Origin: Sulfuritalea sp.
GTDB taxonomy: Bacteria > Pseudomonadota > Gammaproteobacteria > Burkholderiales > Rhodocyclaceae
Assembly (NCBI GenBank): GCA_030247575.1
Contig: JAOTRV010000033.1
Location: forward strand, 1 to 44,226
Length of the DNA: 44,226 nt
Direction of reading: 5' to 3'
Shown: positions 8,591 through 17,770 of the stretch, piece after piece
How positions within the stretch are numbered: the stretch's first letter is position 1
Layout of the letters: each line of letters starts with the position of its first letter
The notes under the pieces: model-generated
What the model was told of the DNA's origin: nothing
Databases searched by the model: none
Seen by the model: the letters and a program-made list of their open reading frames with translations, nothing else
Program-made: the position numbers and the translations under genes

Positions 8591-10417
8591 TCAAGTCATG
8601 AGGGCCAACAGGGCTTCACCATAGCGCTCGGCCTTGGCTTGGCCGATGCCGGGTACGCCGAGCAACTCGGCCAGGCTGGCCGGGCGACGGATAGCGAGTT
8701 CGCGCAGCGTCTTGTCGTGCAGGATGACGTAGGCCGGCACGCCCTGCTCACGCGCCAGCCCGGCGCGCCAGACGCGCAGGGCGTCGAACAGCGGCGCATC
8801 GGCTGCATCCAGCGGCGGTCCGTCGCCGGGCCGCCGTCCCGCCAGCGTCGACTCCTGCCCCGACCGGCGCGCCTTGCCGGAAACGCGCTGTGCCTGCCGG
8901 CGCAGCGACAGGGTCGTTTCGCCCTTCAGTACCGGGCGCGCCGCATCGGTCAGGCGCAACGCGCCGAACGCCTGTGCGTCGGCATGCAGCAGACCCGCGG
9001 CCAGCAACTGGCGGAATACCGAGCGCCAGCCGGCGTCGTCGAGATCCGCGCCGGCGCCAAAGGTGGGCAGGTCGCCATGACCGAACTGCTGGACCTTTTC
9101 GGTGGCCTTGCCGCGCAGGATGTCGATCAGGTGGCCGGCGCCGAAACGCTGGCCGGTGCGCAGGGCCGCCGACATGGCCTTTTGCGCGGCGACGGTGCCG
9201 TCCCACAGCTGCGGCGGGTCGAGGCATGTGTCGCAGTTGCCGCAGGCCCCGGCCTCTTCGCTGAAGTACTTGAGCAGCAGCGCGCGCCGGCAGGCGGCGG
9301 TTTCGCACCAGGCCAGCAGGGCATCGAGCTTGCTGCGCTCGACGCGCTTCTGTTCCTCGCCCGCCGCCGATTCGTCGATGCGCAGGCGATGGATCACCAC
9401 GTCGTTGAGGCCATAGGTCATCCAGGCTTCGGCGGGTTCGCCGTCGCGGCCGGCGCGGCCGGTTTCCTGGTAGTAGGCTTCGAGGCTCTTGGGCAGGTCG
9501 AGATGGGCGACGAAACGCACGTCGGGTTTGTCGATGCCCATGCCGAAGGCGATGGTCGCCACCATGACGATGCCGTCTTCGCGCAGGAAGCGCTGCTGAT
9601 GCTGCAGACGCACGGCCGCGTCGAGTCCGGCGTGGTAGGGCAGGGCGGTGATGCCCTGCTGATTGAGCCAGGCGGCGGTCTCGTCAACTTTCTTGCGCGA
9701 CAGGCAATAGACGATGCCGGCGGCGCCGCGCTGGCCGGCAAGGAAGTCGAGTAATTGCCGGCGCGGGTTGTCCCTTTCGACGACCGTGTAGCGGATGTTC
9801 GGCCGGTCGAAACTCGAAATGAACACGCGCGCCGCATTCAGGCCGAGGCGGGTGATGATCTCCTGCCGCGTCAGGTGGTCGGCGGTTGCCGTCAGGGCGA
9901 TGCGCGGCACCGTCGGGTAGCGTTCGTGAAGCGCCGAGAGCTGGATGTATTCCGGGCGGAAATCGTGACCCCACTGCGAGACGCAATGCGCTTCGTCGAT
10001 GGCGAACAGGGCGAGGCGATTCCTGCCGACCAGATAATCCATGGCGCCGAGAAAGCGCTCCGTCAGCAGGCGTTCCGGCGCGACATAGATCAGGTCGAGT
10101 TCGTCCATGCGCAGGCGCCGTTCGACCTCGGATGCCGTCGCGTAGTCCTGCGAGGAATTGAGGAAGGCCGCGCGTACGCCGGCTTGCAGCAGTGCATCGA
10201 CCTGGTCCTGCATCAGCGCGATCAGCGGCGAGACCACCACGCCGACGCCCTCCCTGAGCAGGGCGGGAATCTGGTAACAGAGCGACTTGCCGCCGCCGGT
10301 CGGCATCAGCACCAGCGCGTCGCCGCCGCCGATCAGGTGCTCGATGATCTCCTCCTGCGGCCCGCGAAACGAGGGGTAGCCGAAGACGCGGCGGAGGGTT
10401 TCGAGAGGAGCAGCCAT
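8591..10417 (-). CDS. recQ: ATP-dependent DNA helicase RecQ
   Basis: RecQ is a 3'-5' DNA helicase acting in recombination and fork repair. The 608-residue product has the complete layout: Walker A PTGGGKS with K44, DEAH box at 141-144 followed by the aromatic-rich loop [14 protein letters not shown], helicase motif [12 protein letters not shown], a zinc site with C376, C392, C395 and C398, a winged-helix RQC region and a C-terminal HRDC domain (about 530-608) ending [16 protein letters not shown]. The linker before HRDC contains a copy of the dispersed motif (8832-8852). The gene is divergent from the NYN protein, with 112 bases between the two starts. Confidence 0.96.
   Translation of the reverse strand: MAAPLETLRRVFGYPSFRGPQEEIIEHLIGGGDALVLMPTGGGKSLCYQIPALLREGVGVVVSPLIALMQDQVDALLQAGVRAAFLNSSQDYATASEVERRLRMDELDLIYVAPERLLTERFLGAMDYLVGRNRLALFAIDEAHCVSQWGHDFRPEYIQLSALHERYPTVPRIALTATADHLTRQEIITRLGLNAARVFISSFDRPNIRYTVVERDNPRRQLLDFLAGQRGAAGIVYCLSRKKVDETAAWLNQQGITALPYHAGLDAAVRLQHQQRFLREDGIVMVATIAFGMGIDKPDVRFVAHLDLPKSLEAYYQETGRAGRDGEPAEAWMTYGLNDVVIHRLRIDESAAGEEQKRVERSKLDALLAWCETAACRRALLLKYFSEEAGACGNCDTCLDPPQLWDGTVAAQKAMSAALRTGQRFGAGHLIDILRGKATEKVQQFGHGDLPTFGAGADLDDAGWRSVFRQLLAAGLLHADAQAFGALRLTDAARPVLKGETTLSLRRQAQRVSGKARRSGQESTLAGRRPGDGPPLDAADAPLFDALRVWRAGLAREQGVPAYVILHDKTLRELAIRRPASLAELLGVPGIGQAKAERYGEALLALMT
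8832..8852 (-). repeat. Dispersed hairpin motif, copy H (inside recQ)
   Basis: On the minus strand these 21 bases are identical to the core of the intergenic copy at 24529. In the recQ frame it reads STLAGRR, a different phase from the copies in lapB, the transpeptidase and the NRDE gene, so a shared peptide cannot explain the match. Confidence 0.7.
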
Positions 10418-10529
10418 GAAGGGGAAAGCGGCGGTGAGCAGGGGTGCGCATTATGCCCGCTGCGCCGGATTGCAGGAAACCATTCGCGCGACACTGATAT
10501 CATCGGGCTCTGTCCACTGGAGCCCTATC

Positions 10530-11366
10530 ATGGCCGGCAATCCCGAAATCACCAGCATGGCGCTGTTCTGCGACTTCGAGAACGTTGCTCTCGGCGTGCG
10601 CGACGCGAAATACGCCCAGTTCGACATCAACAAGGTCCTCGAGCGACTGCTGCTGAAGGGCAGCATCGTGGTCAAGAAAGCCTACTGCGACTGGGCGCGC
10701 TACAAGGAATTCAAGGCGCCGATGCACGAAGCCTCGTTCGAGCTGATCGAGATTCCCCATTTGCGCCAGTCCGGCAAGAACTCCGCCGACATCCGCATGG
10801 TCGTCGATGCCCTCGACCTCTGCTACACCAAGTCGCATGTCGATACCTTCGTCATCATCAGCGGCGACTCGGACTTTTCGCCGCTGGTGTCCAAGCTGCG
10901 CGAGAACAACAAGCGCGTCATCGGTGTCGGCGTCAAGGCGGCCACCTCGGACCTGCTTGCGGCCAACTGCGACGAATTCATTTTCTACGACGATCTGGTG
11001 CGAGAACTGCCCGCCAAGAAGCAGCGCAGCGAAAGGAAAGCTCCGGCCAAGGCGGCCTCCAGCGCAGCCAAGACCGCAGCGCCGAAGGTCGAAGAAAAGG
11101 CCGAAGATCCCAAGCGGCAGGAAGCGATCGATCTGGTCGTGGAAACCGTCGAGGCGCTGGTTACCGAGCGCGGCGAAGACGAAAAGATCTGGGGTTCCAT
11201 GGTCAAGCAGACCCTGAAACGGCGCAAGCCCGGCTTCAGCGAGTCCTATTACGGGTACCGCTCCTTCGGCGAACTCCTGGAGGACGCCATGAAGCACAAG
11301 CTGCTGGTCCTGGAGCGGGACGAAAAGTCGGGCCAGCACATCATTCGCTTGCCCGTAGAAGATTGA
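10530..11366 (+). CDS. NYN-domain protein with C-terminal LOTUS/OST-HTH domain
   Basis: The 278-residue product starts MAGNPEITSMALFCDFENVAL, where the first acidic residue of a NYN (PIN-like) nuclease fold is seen (DFEN). Further acidic positions lie in SADIRMVVDALD and ISGDSDFSPLV, giving the conserved Asp cluster of the LabA/DUF88 family. About residues 195-278 form an OST-HTH/LOTUS winged helix (KIWGSMVKQTLKRRKPGF, YGYRSFGELL), which binds RNA, notably G-rich RNA, in related proteins. A lysine/alanine-rich linker joins the two. The start at 10530 is chosen because homology begins there; an upstream in-frame ATG at 10416 would run into the recQ start. A ribonuclease or RNA-regulatory role is inferred, not shown. 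Confidence 0.85.
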   Translation: MAGNPEITSMALFCDFENVALGVRDAKYAQFDINKVLERLLLKGSIVVKKAYCDWARYKEFKAPMHEASFELIEIPHLRQSGKNSADIRMVVDALDLCYTKSHVDTFVIISGDSDFSPLVSKLRENNKRVIGVGVKAATSDLLAANCDEFIFYDDLVRELPAKKQRSERKAPAKAASSAAKTAAPKVEEKAEDPKRQEAIDLVVETVEALVTERGEDEKIWGSMVKQTLKRRKPGFSESYYGYRSFGELLEDAMKHKLLVLERDEKSGQHIIRLPVED

Positions 11367-11376
11367 AGTTCGGCTC

Positions 11377-12216
11377 GTGAGCGTTCCGGAAATCAGGCCG
11401 GAGCAGTCGGTCGCGCTGCTCCAGGAACTGCACATCCTGACGCGCGACGGCAAGCTCAATCAGGACAGCCGGCGCAAGCTGAAACAGGTCTACCACCTCT
11501 ACCAGTTCATCGAGCCGCTGCTGGCCGAGACCATGGCCGAACGTGGCGATCTGGTGCTGGTCGACCATGGCGCCGGCAAGTCCTACCTCGGTTTCATCCT
11601 CTACGACCTGTTCCTCAAGGCCAGGGACCGCGGCCACGTATATGGCATCGAGACCCGCGCCGAACTGGTCGAGCGATCCCGCGAACTTGCGCAGCGGCTC
11701 GGCTTCGCGCGCATGTCCTTCCTCAATCTCTCGGTCGGGGAATCGATCGAGTCGGCGCAGCTGCCGCAACGTGTCGACATCGTCACCGCACTGCACGCCT
11801 GCGATACGGCGACCGATGATGCGATCCGGTTCGCCCTGCACAAACAGGCCCGATTCATCGTCCTTGCGCCCTGTTGCCAAGCCGAAGTGGCGTCCGTGCT
11901 GCGGCGGCACAAGAACGAGTCATTTGGGAAAACGCCGCTGGCAGAAATCTGGCGCCATCCGATCCACACCCGCGAGTTCGGCAGCCAGATCACCAACGTC
12001 CTGCGCTGCCTGCTGCTCGAGGCGCACGGCTACCAGCTCAGCGTCACCGAGCTGGTGGGCTGGGAACATTCGATGAAGAACGAACTGATCATCGCCCGAC
12101 ACACCGGCATGCCGCGCGGCAACGCGCGCGAGCGCTCAGGGCAGATCCTGCACGACCTGAATCTGGAAGACTTGAAGGAGCGCTTCCTCTATCGGGCGCA
12201 GGCAAGCCAGGAGTAG
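11377..12216 (+). CDS. Class I SAM-dependent methyltransferase, METTL25-like family
   Basis: The 279-residue product begins with a GTG at 11377, 10 bases after the NYN gene, so the two are probably co-transcribed. The Rossmann SAM-binding motif is VDHGAGKSYLGFILYDLF, followed by YGIETRAELVERS with the acidic residue that binds the ribose. Motif ALHACDTATDDAIR and then VLAPCCQ are characteristic of the methyltransferase family that includes eukaryotic METTL25/RRNAD1. The substrate is unknown; a nucleic-acid or ribosomal target is only a guess from the relatives and the RNA-binding neighbour. The stop codon overlaps a copy of the dispersed motif. Confidence 0.8.
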   Translation: MSVPEIRPEQSVALLQELHILTRDGKLNQDSRRKLKQVYHLYQFIEPLLAETMAERGDLVLVDHGAGKSYLGFILYDLFLKARDRGHVYGIETRAELVERSRELAQRLGFARMSFLNLSVGESIESAQLPQRVDIVTALHACDTATDDAIRFALHKQARFIVLAPCCQAEVASVLRRHKNESFGKTPLAEIWRHPIHTREFGSQITNVLRCLLLEAHGYQLSVTELVGWEHSMKNELIIARHTGMPRGNARERSGQILHDLNLEDLKERFLYRAQASQE

Positions 12217-12234
12217 ACGCCGGCGATACGGCGA
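12213..12234 (+). repeat. Dispersed hairpin motif, copy B (over a stop codon)
   Basis: The sequence begins GTAGACGCCGGCGATACGG and matches the copy in ygfZ (34314) at 20 of 21 positions. CGCCG and CGGCG pair around a 6-base loop. Its TAG is the stop of the methyltransferase gene. Confidence 0.7.
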
Positions 12235-12317
12235 TGGGGCTCGCTCCGGCCGCAGTAGCGGTCAGGACCGCGCCGCTTACGGTATCCTCTGCCTGTTTTC
12301 GAGGCACGGAAACGGCT

Positions 12318-12393
12318 TTTCAGGCAGCGAAAACCGGGCCTGAAATCCGCGGCCCGTCGCAAAATGCAGTGCGGCGCCTGCAAGCCGCCGCAC
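12318..12393. other. Two hairpins in the leader of the LysR gene
   Basis: TTTCAGGC (12318-12325) pairs with GCCTGAAA (12338-12345), and GTGCGGCG (12369-12376) pairs with CGCCGCAC (12386-12393). Neither has a T-tract. They lie in the 206-base gap before the LysR start and could be leader structures or degenerate palindromic repeats. No promoter could be assigned with confidence. Confidence 0.45.
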
Positions 12394-12422
12394 TCACAGC
12401 CAATCTCGACACAGGAGTCACA

Positions 12423-13334
12423 ATGCGACTGGATCCGCGCCGATTGCTTGACCTGCTCGCCGTTGCCCGCCACGGTTCCTTCAGTGGCGCAGCGGAGGCG
12501 ACTCGCGTATCGCAACCGGCCTTGTCGCAAAGCATTGCCGTTCTGGAACACGGCTTGGGCGTGCGCGTGCTCGACCGGGATCGCCACGGTGCCCGGCTTA
12601 CCGAGTTCGGCAAGACCCTGGCCTTTCACGCGCAGGCGCTGGAGTCGCTGCTCGATCGCGCCAAGGCAGATACCCGCCTGCGATCACTGGGCATGGAAGG
12701 CTTGCTTGCTTTGGGAATCACGCCGATTACCGCCGTCGGCCTGGTTCCCCTGGCCTTGGAGGTGCTGCTGCGCGAAACGCCGGATGTCTCGGTATCGGTA
12801 GTCGAAGATCTCGATGACAGAATCCTGTCGATGCTGAGGTCGAGGGAACTCGACCTGGTCGTCAGTCGCCTGGGCGTGGGCCCCGACTATCCGGACGTCG
12901 AGACCGAACCGCTGCTGCTGGCCGACTGGTCGCTGATCCTGCGCGCGGAGCACCCGTTGGCCAGCCTGTCGTCGGTATCCTTGAAAGATCTGGAAGGCGT
13001 CAAATGGGTACTGCCGGCGGGTGGCAGTGCGTTCAGGCGTCAACTGGAGAACATGTTCGCCACGGCAGGCATCGGCTGGCCGACACGGGCGATCAACACC
13101 AACTCGATTCTTGCCATCAAGGCGATTGTCATGAGCTCCGATTGCGTGACCATCATGTCGCCGCGACTGGTCGAGGTCGAGCGTGAGTTGGGGCGCATTT
13201 GCGCCGTGGAATTGACCGATGTCGGCCCGTTGCGGCCTGTGGGGCTGATGTGGCGAGCGAACGAGGAGTTGTCGCCGATCGCCGCCCGCTTCGCAAAAGT
13301 CCTGCGCCAGGTGGCGCAGGGAAATTCTGCCTGA
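12423..13334 (+). CDS. LysR-family transcriptional regulator
   Basis: This 303-residue LysR-type regulator has an N-terminal winged helix-turn-helix (about residues 1-60: LDLLAVARHGSFSGAAEATR, then VSQPALSQSIAVLEHGLG) and a periplasmic-binding-protein-like effector domain (about 90-295). The start at 12423 is fixed by a strong AGGAG at 12413-12417; the open frame extends upstream but without homology. It faces the catabolic operon that ends at 13355 and is the only regulator nearby, so it probably controls that operon in response to the imported acid or a metabolite. Because it is convergent rather than divergent, the usual shared LysR operator is absent, and any operator would lie in 21548-21938. 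Confidence 0.92.
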   Translation: MRLDPRRLLDLLAVARHGSFSGAAEATRVSQPALSQSIAVLEHGLGVRVLDRDRHGARLTEFGKTLAFHAQALESLLDRAKADTRLRSLGMEGLLALGITPITAVGLVPLALEVLLRETPDVSVSVVEDLDDRILSMLRSRELDLVVSRLGVGPDYPDVETEPLLLADWSLILRAEHPLASLSSVSLKDLEGVKWVLPAGGSAFRRQLENMFATAGIGWPTRAINTNSILAIKAIVMSSDCVTIMSPRLVEVERELGRICAVELTDVGPLRPVGLMWRANEELSPIAARFAKVLRQVAQGNSA

Positions 13335-13354
13335 CAGTTTCCAGGGAACAAACC

Positions 13355-13984
13355 TCAGCTGGTCGCCTCGCGCTGGATCGCCCGCTGTGCGGCGGGACGC
13401 GCCATGGATTTGTCGTGATGCCGGCATAGATATGGAAATTGTGCGGCCTCGATGCCCGACTCCGGGCAGCGCCCCCAAGCCCACGCCAGGTAGGCATCTG
13501 CGATGGACCATGCCTGGCCCAGCATCCAGGGCTGACGCGACAATCGCTCTTCCGCAACGCTCAACTGTCCGATCATTTCTTCACGCGCCAGGTCGCGGAC
13601 GCGGTCGGCGGTACCCGGCAGGTCGCAGAATCGTTGCGGCAGTCGCAAGCGGGTTACCAGCGGGTGCAGTCCCGCTGCGCACCAGCTCAGCAGCGACAAG
13701 GCCTCCGCTTCCTGCCACGGGTCGGCAATCGGGAGCAGACCGGCCTCAGGATGACGCCGCGCCAGAAAAGTCAGGATCGCAAGGGTTTCTGTGAGCACCC
13801 GATTGTCGATCTGCAAGGCGGGAACCTTGCCTTTCGGATTTATGGCGCGGAATTCCGGCGTCATTTGCTCGCCGTTCGCCAGCAGCACCCGGCGGGCCGC
13901 ATAGTCCAGTCCCGTTTCTTCGAGTGCGACCAGGCTTACCCGGGAACAGGCACCGGGGGAGAAGTAAAGCCGGATGGACGCCAT
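13355..13984 (-). CDS. Glutathione S-transferase family protein
   Basis: This 209-residue protein has an N-terminal thioredoxin-like GST domain (IRLYFSPGACSRVSLVALEE, with the catalytic-region Ser/Cys in SPGACS; NPKGKVPAL with the cis-Pro; LTETLAIL for glutathione binding) and an all-helical C-terminal domain with SIADAYLAWAWG. It is the last gene of the catabolic operon, 80 bases after dctM. In such settings GSTs serve as isomerases (for example of maleyl derivatives before an FAH-type hydrolase) or reductive detoxifiers. An FAH-family gene at the head of the operon makes an isomerase role attractive but unproven. The ATG at 13984 starts the conserved fold; an ATG at 14005 adds seven residues. 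Confidence 0.85.
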   Translation of the reverse strand: MASIRLYFSPGACSRVSLVALEETGLDYAARRVLLANGEQMTPEFRAINPKGKVPALQIDNRVLTETLAILTFLARRHPEAGLLPIADPWQEAEALSLLSWCAAGLHPLVTRLRLPQRFCDLPGTADRVRDLAREEMIGQLSVAEERLSRQPWMLGQAWSIADAYLAWAWGRCPESGIEAAQFPYLCRHHDKSMARPAAQRAIQREATS

Positions 13985-14064
13985 GGGACGCTGTTCGACC
14001 GGCACTTCAGGCTTCGCCCGGGGCGCTGTTTGCCGCGATCGGGTGACTGCACTCCCGGTAGGGT

Positions 14065-15375
14065 TCAGTTGCCATAGAGTACTCGCGGCAGGTACAGCGC
14101 CAGGTCCGGAAAGGCCAGCAACAGCACGATCAGGACCAGCGGCGAGACCAGGAAGGGCAGAATTCCCTTGTAAATGGAGGCTATGGAAATGTCCGGCACC
14201 TGAGCCTGAATGACGAAAAGGTTCATTCCCACAGGTGGACTGATGAGCCCCATCTCGACCACAACTACGACCATGACGCCGAACCAGACCGGGTCATAGC
14301 CACTGGCGACCACCACCGGCAGAAACACCGGTACCGTGATCAGGACCAGGCCGATGCCCTCCAGGAAGCATCCCAGCACAACATAGGTGACGACCAGCGT
14401 GGTCATCAATCCGAGCGGCGACATGCCCATGCTTCTGATCCAGGCGATAAGTGCTTCGGGCAATTGTGCCTGCACCACGAAATAGGAAAAGATCATTGCG
14501 CAAATGATGATCAGGAAGAGCATGCAGGTGGTCTTCACCGTCTCGTAGAAGCATTTCGCAAGAGAGCCGGGATCGAGCTTGCGCCGCAGGACTCCAATCA
14601 CCAGAGCCATGAACGCGCCGATGGCCGCTGCTTCGGTTGGGCTGAAAATGCCGGCGTAGATGCCTCCGACCGAGACCGTAAAAAGCAGGACGAACTCCCA
14701 CATGCCCAACAAATTGCGCACGCGCTGCGGCCAGGATTCATGGGCTCCGTGCGGCGCCCATGACGGATAGAGTTTCACCACTGTCGCGGCCGCAGCGATA
14801 TACAAGCCGGTGAGCACCAGCCCGGGCAGCAATCCGGCGGCAAACAGCCGGGGTACGGACTGCTGCGCGATGATTGCGTAGATGACGAAGATCAGCGACG
14901 GCGGGATCAGGATTCCGAGCGTACCGCCGGCCGCCACCGATCCGGTCGAGAGTCTGTCGTCGTAATTGTTGCGGCGCATTTCCGGCACGCAAATCCGCGT
15001 CATGGTGGCGGCCGATGCCACCGACGAGCCGCACACCGCGCCGAAGCCCGCATTGGCGCCAATGGTCGCGTAGGCAAGCGAGCCGCGCAGCTGGCCGAAC
15101 ATGGATTTTGTTCCCGCAAAGAGCCGCGACGACATGCCGGATGCCGAAGCCAATTCGCCCATCAGGACGAACAGCGGGACGACCGACAATGCATAGCCGG
15201 ATGCAATGTCGAAGGGTGCCGTACCGATGACGGTGGTCGCCTTGGCCCAACCCTCCAGTGCCGCATACCCCAAAAAACCGACGATGCCGAGACAAACAGC
15301 AACCGGAACGCGAAGAAAAATCAGGATCAGGAGCGCCAGCATGCCAGTGGCGCCAATCATTTGGACCGACATCAT
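14065..15375 (-). CDS. TRAP transporter large permease subunit (DctM family)
   Basis: This 436-residue polytopic membrane protein is the ion-coupled translocation subunit of a tripartite (TRAP) transporter. About 12 hydrophobic segments are visible, with family features such as FVLMGELASASGMSSRLF, GANAGFGAVCGSSVASAATM and GGTLGILIPPSLIFVIYAI, the last two being repeats of the re-entrant hairpin region. The start at 15375 has AAGGAG just upstream and overlaps the stop of the small subunit (ATGA), a sign of translational coupling. With the small subunit and the binding protein it imports a carboxylic acid using a sodium or proton gradient. Confidence 0.93.
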   Translation of the reverse strand: MMSVQMIGATGMLALLILIFLRVPVAVCLGIVGFLGYAALEGWAKATTVIGTAPFDIASGYALSVVPLFVLMGELASASGMSSRLFAGTKSMFGQLRGSLAYATIGANAGFGAVCGSSVASAATMTRICVPEMRRNNYDDRLSTGSVAAGGTLGILIPPSLIFVIYAIIAQQSVPRLFAAGLLPGLVLTGLYIAAAATVVKLYPSWAPHGAHESWPQRVRNLLGMWEFVLLFTVSVGGIYAGIFSPTEAAAIGAFMALVIGVLRRKLDPGSLAKCFYETVKTTCMLFLIIICAMIFSYFVVQAQLPEALIAWIRSMGMSPLGLMTTLVVTYVVLGCFLEGIGLVLITVPVFLPVVVASGYDPVWFGVMVVVVVEMGLISPPVGMNLFVIQAQVPDISIASIYKGILPFLVSPLVLIVLLLAFPDLALYLPRVLYGN

Positions 15376-15851
15376 CGCTCCTTGTCCGGCGGGGACGAAG
15401 TCTCACGCTCGAAGAGTGAAAAAAGAACCATCAGCGCGGAAAAGGCGATACCGAAAATCATCGGAATCCACAACACGTAAAGGGGCAGTCCGAGTTCCTG
15501 CTTGCGCTCGCCAAACTTGAATGCATCATGAGCGGGAGTGATCATTTGCCAGGCGAGGAATCCCAGAAAGGCAAAGGTCAGAAGCTTGGCGACGATCTTC
15601 AGGCGCGCGATAGTCGCCGGTGAAGTGACGAGATCGATCACGTCGACGGCAATGTGGCTGTTGGCAAGGAATGTGGCCGGGAAGCCGAGGAACACCACCA
15701 GAACCAGGGTGGTTTCGACCAGGTCGAAGACGCCGATGATCGGCCGGCGAAACAAATTCGCCATCAGGACATCGGCAACCGTGGCGGACATCATCAAGAC
15801 CAGTGCAACTGCCGAAAAGGCGGAACATATCCGCGCCAGCTTACCCATCAT
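15372..15851 (-). CDS. TRAP transporter small permease subunit (DctQ family)
   Basis: The product has 159 residues and four hydrophobic helices, with the DctQ-type features VADVLMANLFRRPIIGVFDL and ATFLANSHIAVDVI. It is the small membrane subunit that pairs with DctM in the cytoplasmic membrane. Two adjacent ATG codons (15851 and 15848) could start it. It lies between the binding-protein gene and the large-permease gene, with which it overlaps by four bases. The C terminus is charged and cytoplasmic. Confidence 0.9.
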   Translation of the reverse strand: MMGKLARICSAFSAVALVLMMSATVADVLMANLFRRPIIGVFDLVETTLVLVVFLGFPATFLANSHIAVDVIDLVTSPATIARLKIVAKLLTFAFLGFLAWQMITPAHDAFKFGERKQELGLPLYVLWIPMIFGIAFSALMVLFSLFERETSSPPDKER

Positions 15852-15926
15852 GAAACCTTTCGCATTGCGATATCACCCGATGGAGTCCGTGCCGTCGCCC
15901 AACTGGCGACGGCGCGGGAATGCGGC

Positions 15927-16949
15927 TTAGCGGGCGCCGGCCTTGACCAGTGCGTCGTAGAGCTGTCGCGCAGGTTGTCCCTTGGCCTCGAGCTTGCTGA
16001 TCGTGGTGTCGATGATCGGCTTGACGACAGATATCATCTCGCGTTGCATGGGTTCGGAGAAAGTGACGATTTGAACACCCTTGCCGCTCAGGTGGTTGCG
16101 TCCATCCACTTCGGCACTGTCCAGCTCCTTGCCGATGCGTTCAGCATTGGCGGGCCCCGTGGTCTGGTCGATCAATGCCCGCAGGTCAGCGGGAAGCTTC
16201 TCATAGGTCGCCGGATTCATGACCCAGAAGAAGCTGGCGGCGTTGATCCCGGGTTCGTAGGAGAACTTCGCCACCGTATGCAGTTGGAAGCTTTGGGCGC
16301 CCTCGTGCGGGAACATCGCGCCGTCAACCGTACCCTTGCTCATGGCATCGACCACCTCGCCCGGAGACACCGCGACAGGCGTACCGCCGAAGGCCTTGAT
16401 CGATTCGGCAAACAACTCGCCGGCGTAGCGAATCCGCAGTCCCTTGAAGTCAGCCAGGGAATTCAGCTTCGCCTTCGCCATGTGAAACTTGAGCGGCGGA
16501 GTCAGGGTGATTTGCAATAGCTTGACGCCGGCATACTCCTGGGCGAGATACTTTGGCGCAAGTTCCGTGATTGCCTTGGACGACCGCGAGCTCTCGGTGA
16601 CCACGAACGGCAGGTTCGAGACTTCCGTCATCGGGAAGCGCCCCGGCGATGCCCCGGACAGGCCCACGCCAATGTCGGCGACGCCGGTGCGGACGAGATC
16701 GAACTGGCGCGGCGTCGGGCCCATTTGGCCTGACGGGAATACCTTGATCGTGATGCGTCCATTCGACTTCTTGGAGAGTTCATCGCCCCACCGCACCAGT
16801 TCCTTGTGAAAGGAGTGATTGGGTGGCAGGAAATGGGTTGCTTTCAGTTCGAAAGTCTGGGCTTGGGCAATCGCCGGCGTGCTCCCGAGCAGCGCGATGC
16901 TGCCGAGCGTGACAACTGCAGTTGAGCAAAAAGCGTGGAAACGTCTCAT
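15927..16949 (-). CDS. TRAP transporter periplasmic substrate-binding protein (DctP family)
   Basis: The 340-residue product has a Sec signal peptide of about 28 residues (hydrophobic stretch TLGSIALLGS, cleavage after the AIAQA region) and a DctP fold. LKATHFLPPNHSFHKELVRW opens the mature protein, and the segment around FKGLRIRYAGELFAESIKAF contains the conserved arginine that binds the substrate carboxylate. It captures a carboxylic acid in the periplasm and passes it to the DctQ-DctM pair. The ligand cannot be read from the sequence; subfamily members bind aromatic and other organic acids. Its ATG overlaps the stop of the preceding crotonase gene, tying uptake to the catabolic enzymes. 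Confidence 0.92.
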   Translation of the reverse strand: MRRFHAFCSTAVVTLGSIALLGSTPAIAQAQTFELKATHFLPPNHSFHKELVRWGDELSKKSNGRITIKVFPSGQMGPTPRQFDLVRTGVADIGVGLSGASPGRFPMTEVSNLPFVVTESSRSSKAITELAPKYLAQEYAGVKLLQITLTPPLKFHMAKAKLNSLADFKGLRIRYAGELFAESIKAFGGTPVAVSPGEVVDAMSKGTVDGAMFPHEGAQSFQLHTVAKFSYEPGINAASFFWVMNPATYEKLPADLRALIDQTTGPANAERIGKELDSAEVDGRNHLSGKGVQIVTFSEPMQREMISVVKPIIDTTISKLEAKGQPARQLYDALVKAGAR

Positions 16950-17770
16950 GGTTTTTTATCCTCCGGGTGGTTTGGTGATGTTTCGTTGCTGGAATCTCTT
17001 TTCGGCTTTTTCGTCAGAAACTTGCGCATCCTCTCGGTTTTCTCTGTGGTGCTGAACATCAATTGAAACGCCTTTCGCTCATGGCGCAGTCCCGCGTCGA
17101 GCGCTACGTTCATGCTTTCCAGCACCAGCTCCTTGATCTGACGTATCGCCAGAGTCGGCAAGCCGGCGATCTCGATAGCCAGCCTGAGTGCCTCCGGCAA
17201 CACCTGGTCATCGGCGACCACACTGCTGACCAGGCCGCTGGCAAATGCCGCTTCGGCGGTGAGGGGCTCGCCGGTCAGCAACAGCTTCATTGCCATGAAC
17301 TTTCCAACGGCCCGACTCAGGCGCTGCGTGGCGCCACCTCCCGGGATCAGCCCTACGCGGACTTCGGGCTGGCCGAACATCGCCGACCGACCGGCAATGA
17401 TGATATCAGCATGCATGGCAAGTTCGCATCCGCCACCCAATGCGTAGCCATTGACGGCCGCGATCACGGGCTTGGGGCAGTCCGCGACGGCATCCCACAG
17501 CAGGGGCATGTTGCGGCCGATAATCTCGATGGGCGTCGCGTCGACATACTCGTTGAGATCGGCGCCGGCACAGAATGCCTTGTCGTTGCCCGTCAGCACG
17601 ATGCAGCGAACATCGTCCCGAGAGCCAATATCCCGGAATTGCGCTGCGATTTCGCGACGCAGGGCGAGATTCAGGGCATTGAGTACGTTCGGGCGATTGA
17701 GGCGCAGCAGCACCACGCCATCTGCGGGTCGTTCCTGCAGCACCAGTGCCGGCGAAGCATCCGTGGTCAT
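16946..17770 (-). CDS. Enoyl-CoA hydratase/isomerase (crotonase family), likely active hydratase
   Basis: This 274-residue crotonase has the oxyanion-hole motifs ALGGGCELAMHADI and the pair of glutamates expected of an enoyl-CoA hydratase, in GGGCEL and in FGQPEVRVGLIPGGG. A likely role is adding water to a 2,3-unsaturated acyl-CoA made from the imported acid. The ATG starts directly after the stop of the previous crotonase gene with no gap, and its own stop overlaps the dctP start. The C-terminal tail is basic and hydrophilic. The actual CoA substrate is unknown; no CoA ligase or CoA transferase gene is present in this operon to make it. Confidence 0.9.
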   Translation of the reverse strand: MTTDASPALVLQERPADGVVLLRLNRPNVLNALNLALRREIAAQFRDIGSRDDVRCIVLTGNDKAFCAGADLNEYVDATPIEIIGRNMPLLWDAVADCPKPVIAAVNGYALGGGCELAMHADIIIAGRSAMFGQPEVRVGLIPGGGATQRLSRAVGKFMAMKLLLTGEPLTAEAAFASGLVSSVVADDQVLPEALRLAIEIAGLPTLAIRQIKELVLESMNVALDAGLRHERKAFQLMFSTTEKTERMRKFLTKKPKRDSSNETSPNHPEDKKP

